Below, one piece after another: positions 5,272 through 6,109 of a stretch of DNA of 6,109 bases; the first letter of the stretch is position 1, and each line of letters starts with the position of its first letter. This stretch comes from Moraxellaceae bacterium. Its GTDB lineage: Bacteria > Pseudomonadota > Gammaproteobacteria > Pseudomonadales > Moraxellaceae. A program made the translations under genes and the position numbers. Location of the stretch: NCBI GenBank assembly GCA_021156385.1, contig JAJNDL010000121.1:1-6109 (forward strand), in the 5' to 3' direction. The notes below the pieces were generated by a model. The model was given only the letters and a program-made list of their open reading frames with translations, made no database searches and had not been told where the DNA came from.

Positions 5272-6109
5272 ATGAACACGTTCTCCGCCCTGCGCCATTC
5301 CCTGGCCGCAGCCTGCCTGGGCGCCGCCCTGCTCTCCGGTCCCGCTGCCGCCGCGCCTGAACTACACCTTCCTCATGTTCGCGACCCGCGACGAGGACAT
5401 CATCCAGGATGCGCACCGCCGCCTGCTGAACGCCAGTTCGGGCACGTCGCTGAAGAACCTGCCCGGGGTGCGCTCCAACAGCCTGATGGCCTTCGTGCTG
5501 CCGGCGCCGCTGCGCGAGCAGCTCAACCAGCTCATCGAGGGCGGCCGCTCGGCCCCCTTCCAGCTGCCCGACGGCGGCTGGGCCATGGTCGAACTGGAGT
5601 CGGTTGACACGATGAAGACCATGCCGGCCTTCGAGCAGGTACGCGGCATGCTGCCCGGGCTCGTCAAGAGCGGCGCCCTGCCCGCGCCCGATGACCTGCG
5701 CAACGACCCGCTGCTGGTGCAGCGTACCCTGCTCAACAAGGTCGACTCGGCCAAATCCTTCGACAAGCTGCCGCCCGGCATGGACGTCGACCAGCCGCTC
5801 TCCAGCGGCTACCTGCTGCTGCAGCAGGCACTGATCCGCGACGACGCCGCGCTGGTCGCCGGCCTGCTCAAGCGCCGCACCAAGGCCAACCTCTGCCCGA
5901 TGCGCGCCTGCCCGCTGCAGCTCGCGCTGCAGAGCCCGACGCATGCGACCGAGTACGTGAAGCAGTTGCTGGACGCCGGCGTGCCCCCCGACCAGGTGCC
6001 TGCGCCGGACGCCGATACCGCGCTCACCATCGCCGCGCTCGCCGGCAACGCCGACGTGGTGAAGCTGCTGCTCGACAAGGGCGCCGACATCAACGGCGGC
6101 AAGGGGCCG
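5272..6109 (+). CDS. Second ankyrin-repeat paralogue, frameshifted after the signal peptide, truncated by window edge
   Basis: ATG 5272 encodes a clear signal peptide (SLAAACLGAALLSGPAAAA). From about 5360 the conserved protein continues one frame over for 250 codons to the edge: NYTFLMFATRDEDII, then VLPAPLREQLNQLIEGG and WAMVELESVDTMKTMPAFE (parvulin-like). FDKLPPGMDVDQPLSSG follows, then ankyrin units including LVAGLLKRRTKANLC, CPLQLALQS and VVKLLLDKGADINGG. These align throughout with the 604-residue neighbour, including the Cys-x4-Cys. The signal-peptide frame instead runs to 5607 with unrelated, low-complexity sequence. The body frame is open only from 5276 and its first ATG is 5375, which would lose the signal peptide and first strand. 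About 20 residues between signal peptide and first strand in the neighbour are absent here. The body keeps G/C-rich third positions, so decay would be recent; a one-base sequence error, deletion or +1 recoding are alternatives. Confidence 0.85.
5353..5365 (+). other. Apparent +1 frameshift junction in the second ankyrin gene
   Basis: GCG CCT GAA C is read as A-P-E in the signal-peptide frame. Skipping one base after CCT (5356-5358) gives AAC TAC ACC TTC, i.e. N-Y-T-F, the start of the conserved body. A single surplus base near 5359, or a deletion of 3n+2 bases removing the linker seen in the paralogue, would explain it. The junction could lie slightly upstream. Confidence 0.7.
6068..6088 (+). 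repeat. Copy 2 of the 21-base direct repeat shared by the ankyrin paralogues
   Basis: Identical to 4137-4157 and in the same coding phase, encoding LLDKGAD. Preceding GTGAAG and following AACGGCGGC are also shared. See the first copy for context. Confidence 0.75.

Noticed and set aside
5168..5944. Minus-strand frame opposite the second ankyrin gene
   Set aside because: Antisense shadow, low complexity; the plus-strand body matches the paralogue.

Overview
The window is high-GC Gram-negative chromosomal DNA. G and C dominate third codon positions, three proteins carry Sec-type signal peptides, and one belongs to a DUF2279-type family I associate with proteobacteria. A beta- or gammaproteobacterium is most likely, but genus cannot be read from this stretch. 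There are no tRNA, rRNA, CRISPR, IS or phage signatures, and no gene-free stretch exceeds 300 bases.

Layout. (1) 1-726, minus: 5' part of a membrane fatty acid desaturase with its first two histidine boxes; the rest lies beyond the left edge. (2) 727-915: divergent intergenic region. (3) 916-1227, plus: an unrecognised 103-residue protein without signal peptide. (4) 1236-2045, minus: an exported DUF2279/YfiM-type protein, convergent with the previous gene and only 8 bases away. (5) 2046-2242: divergent intergenic region with two small dyads. (6) 2243-3145, plus: an exported 300-residue protein of unknown function with YD-repeat-like segments. (7) 3261-5075, plus: an exported 604-residue protein with an N-terminal region resembling a PpiC/parvulin rotamase domain, about six ankyrin repeats, and an unrecognised C-terminal domain. 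(8) 5272-6109, plus: a tandem paralogue of that protein whose signal peptide and body lie in different reading frames; it runs off the right edge.

The main point of interest is the tandem pair of putatively periplasmic parvulin-like/ankyrin proteins. They share an N-terminal signature, a conserved Cys-x4-Cys in the second ankyrin unit, and the same upstream plan: promoter-like element, then a very GC-rich hairpin between promoter and start codon. The second copy carries an apparent +1 frameshift just after its signal peptide, where it also lacks about 20 residues present in copy one. That could be a decayed copy, a sequence error or, less likely, recoding. The genes form no obvious operon: the first four alternate in strand, and each ankyrin gene appears to have its own promoter and hairpin. 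Links between the desaturase, DUF2279 protein and ankyrin proteins are not evident beyond a shared envelope theme.
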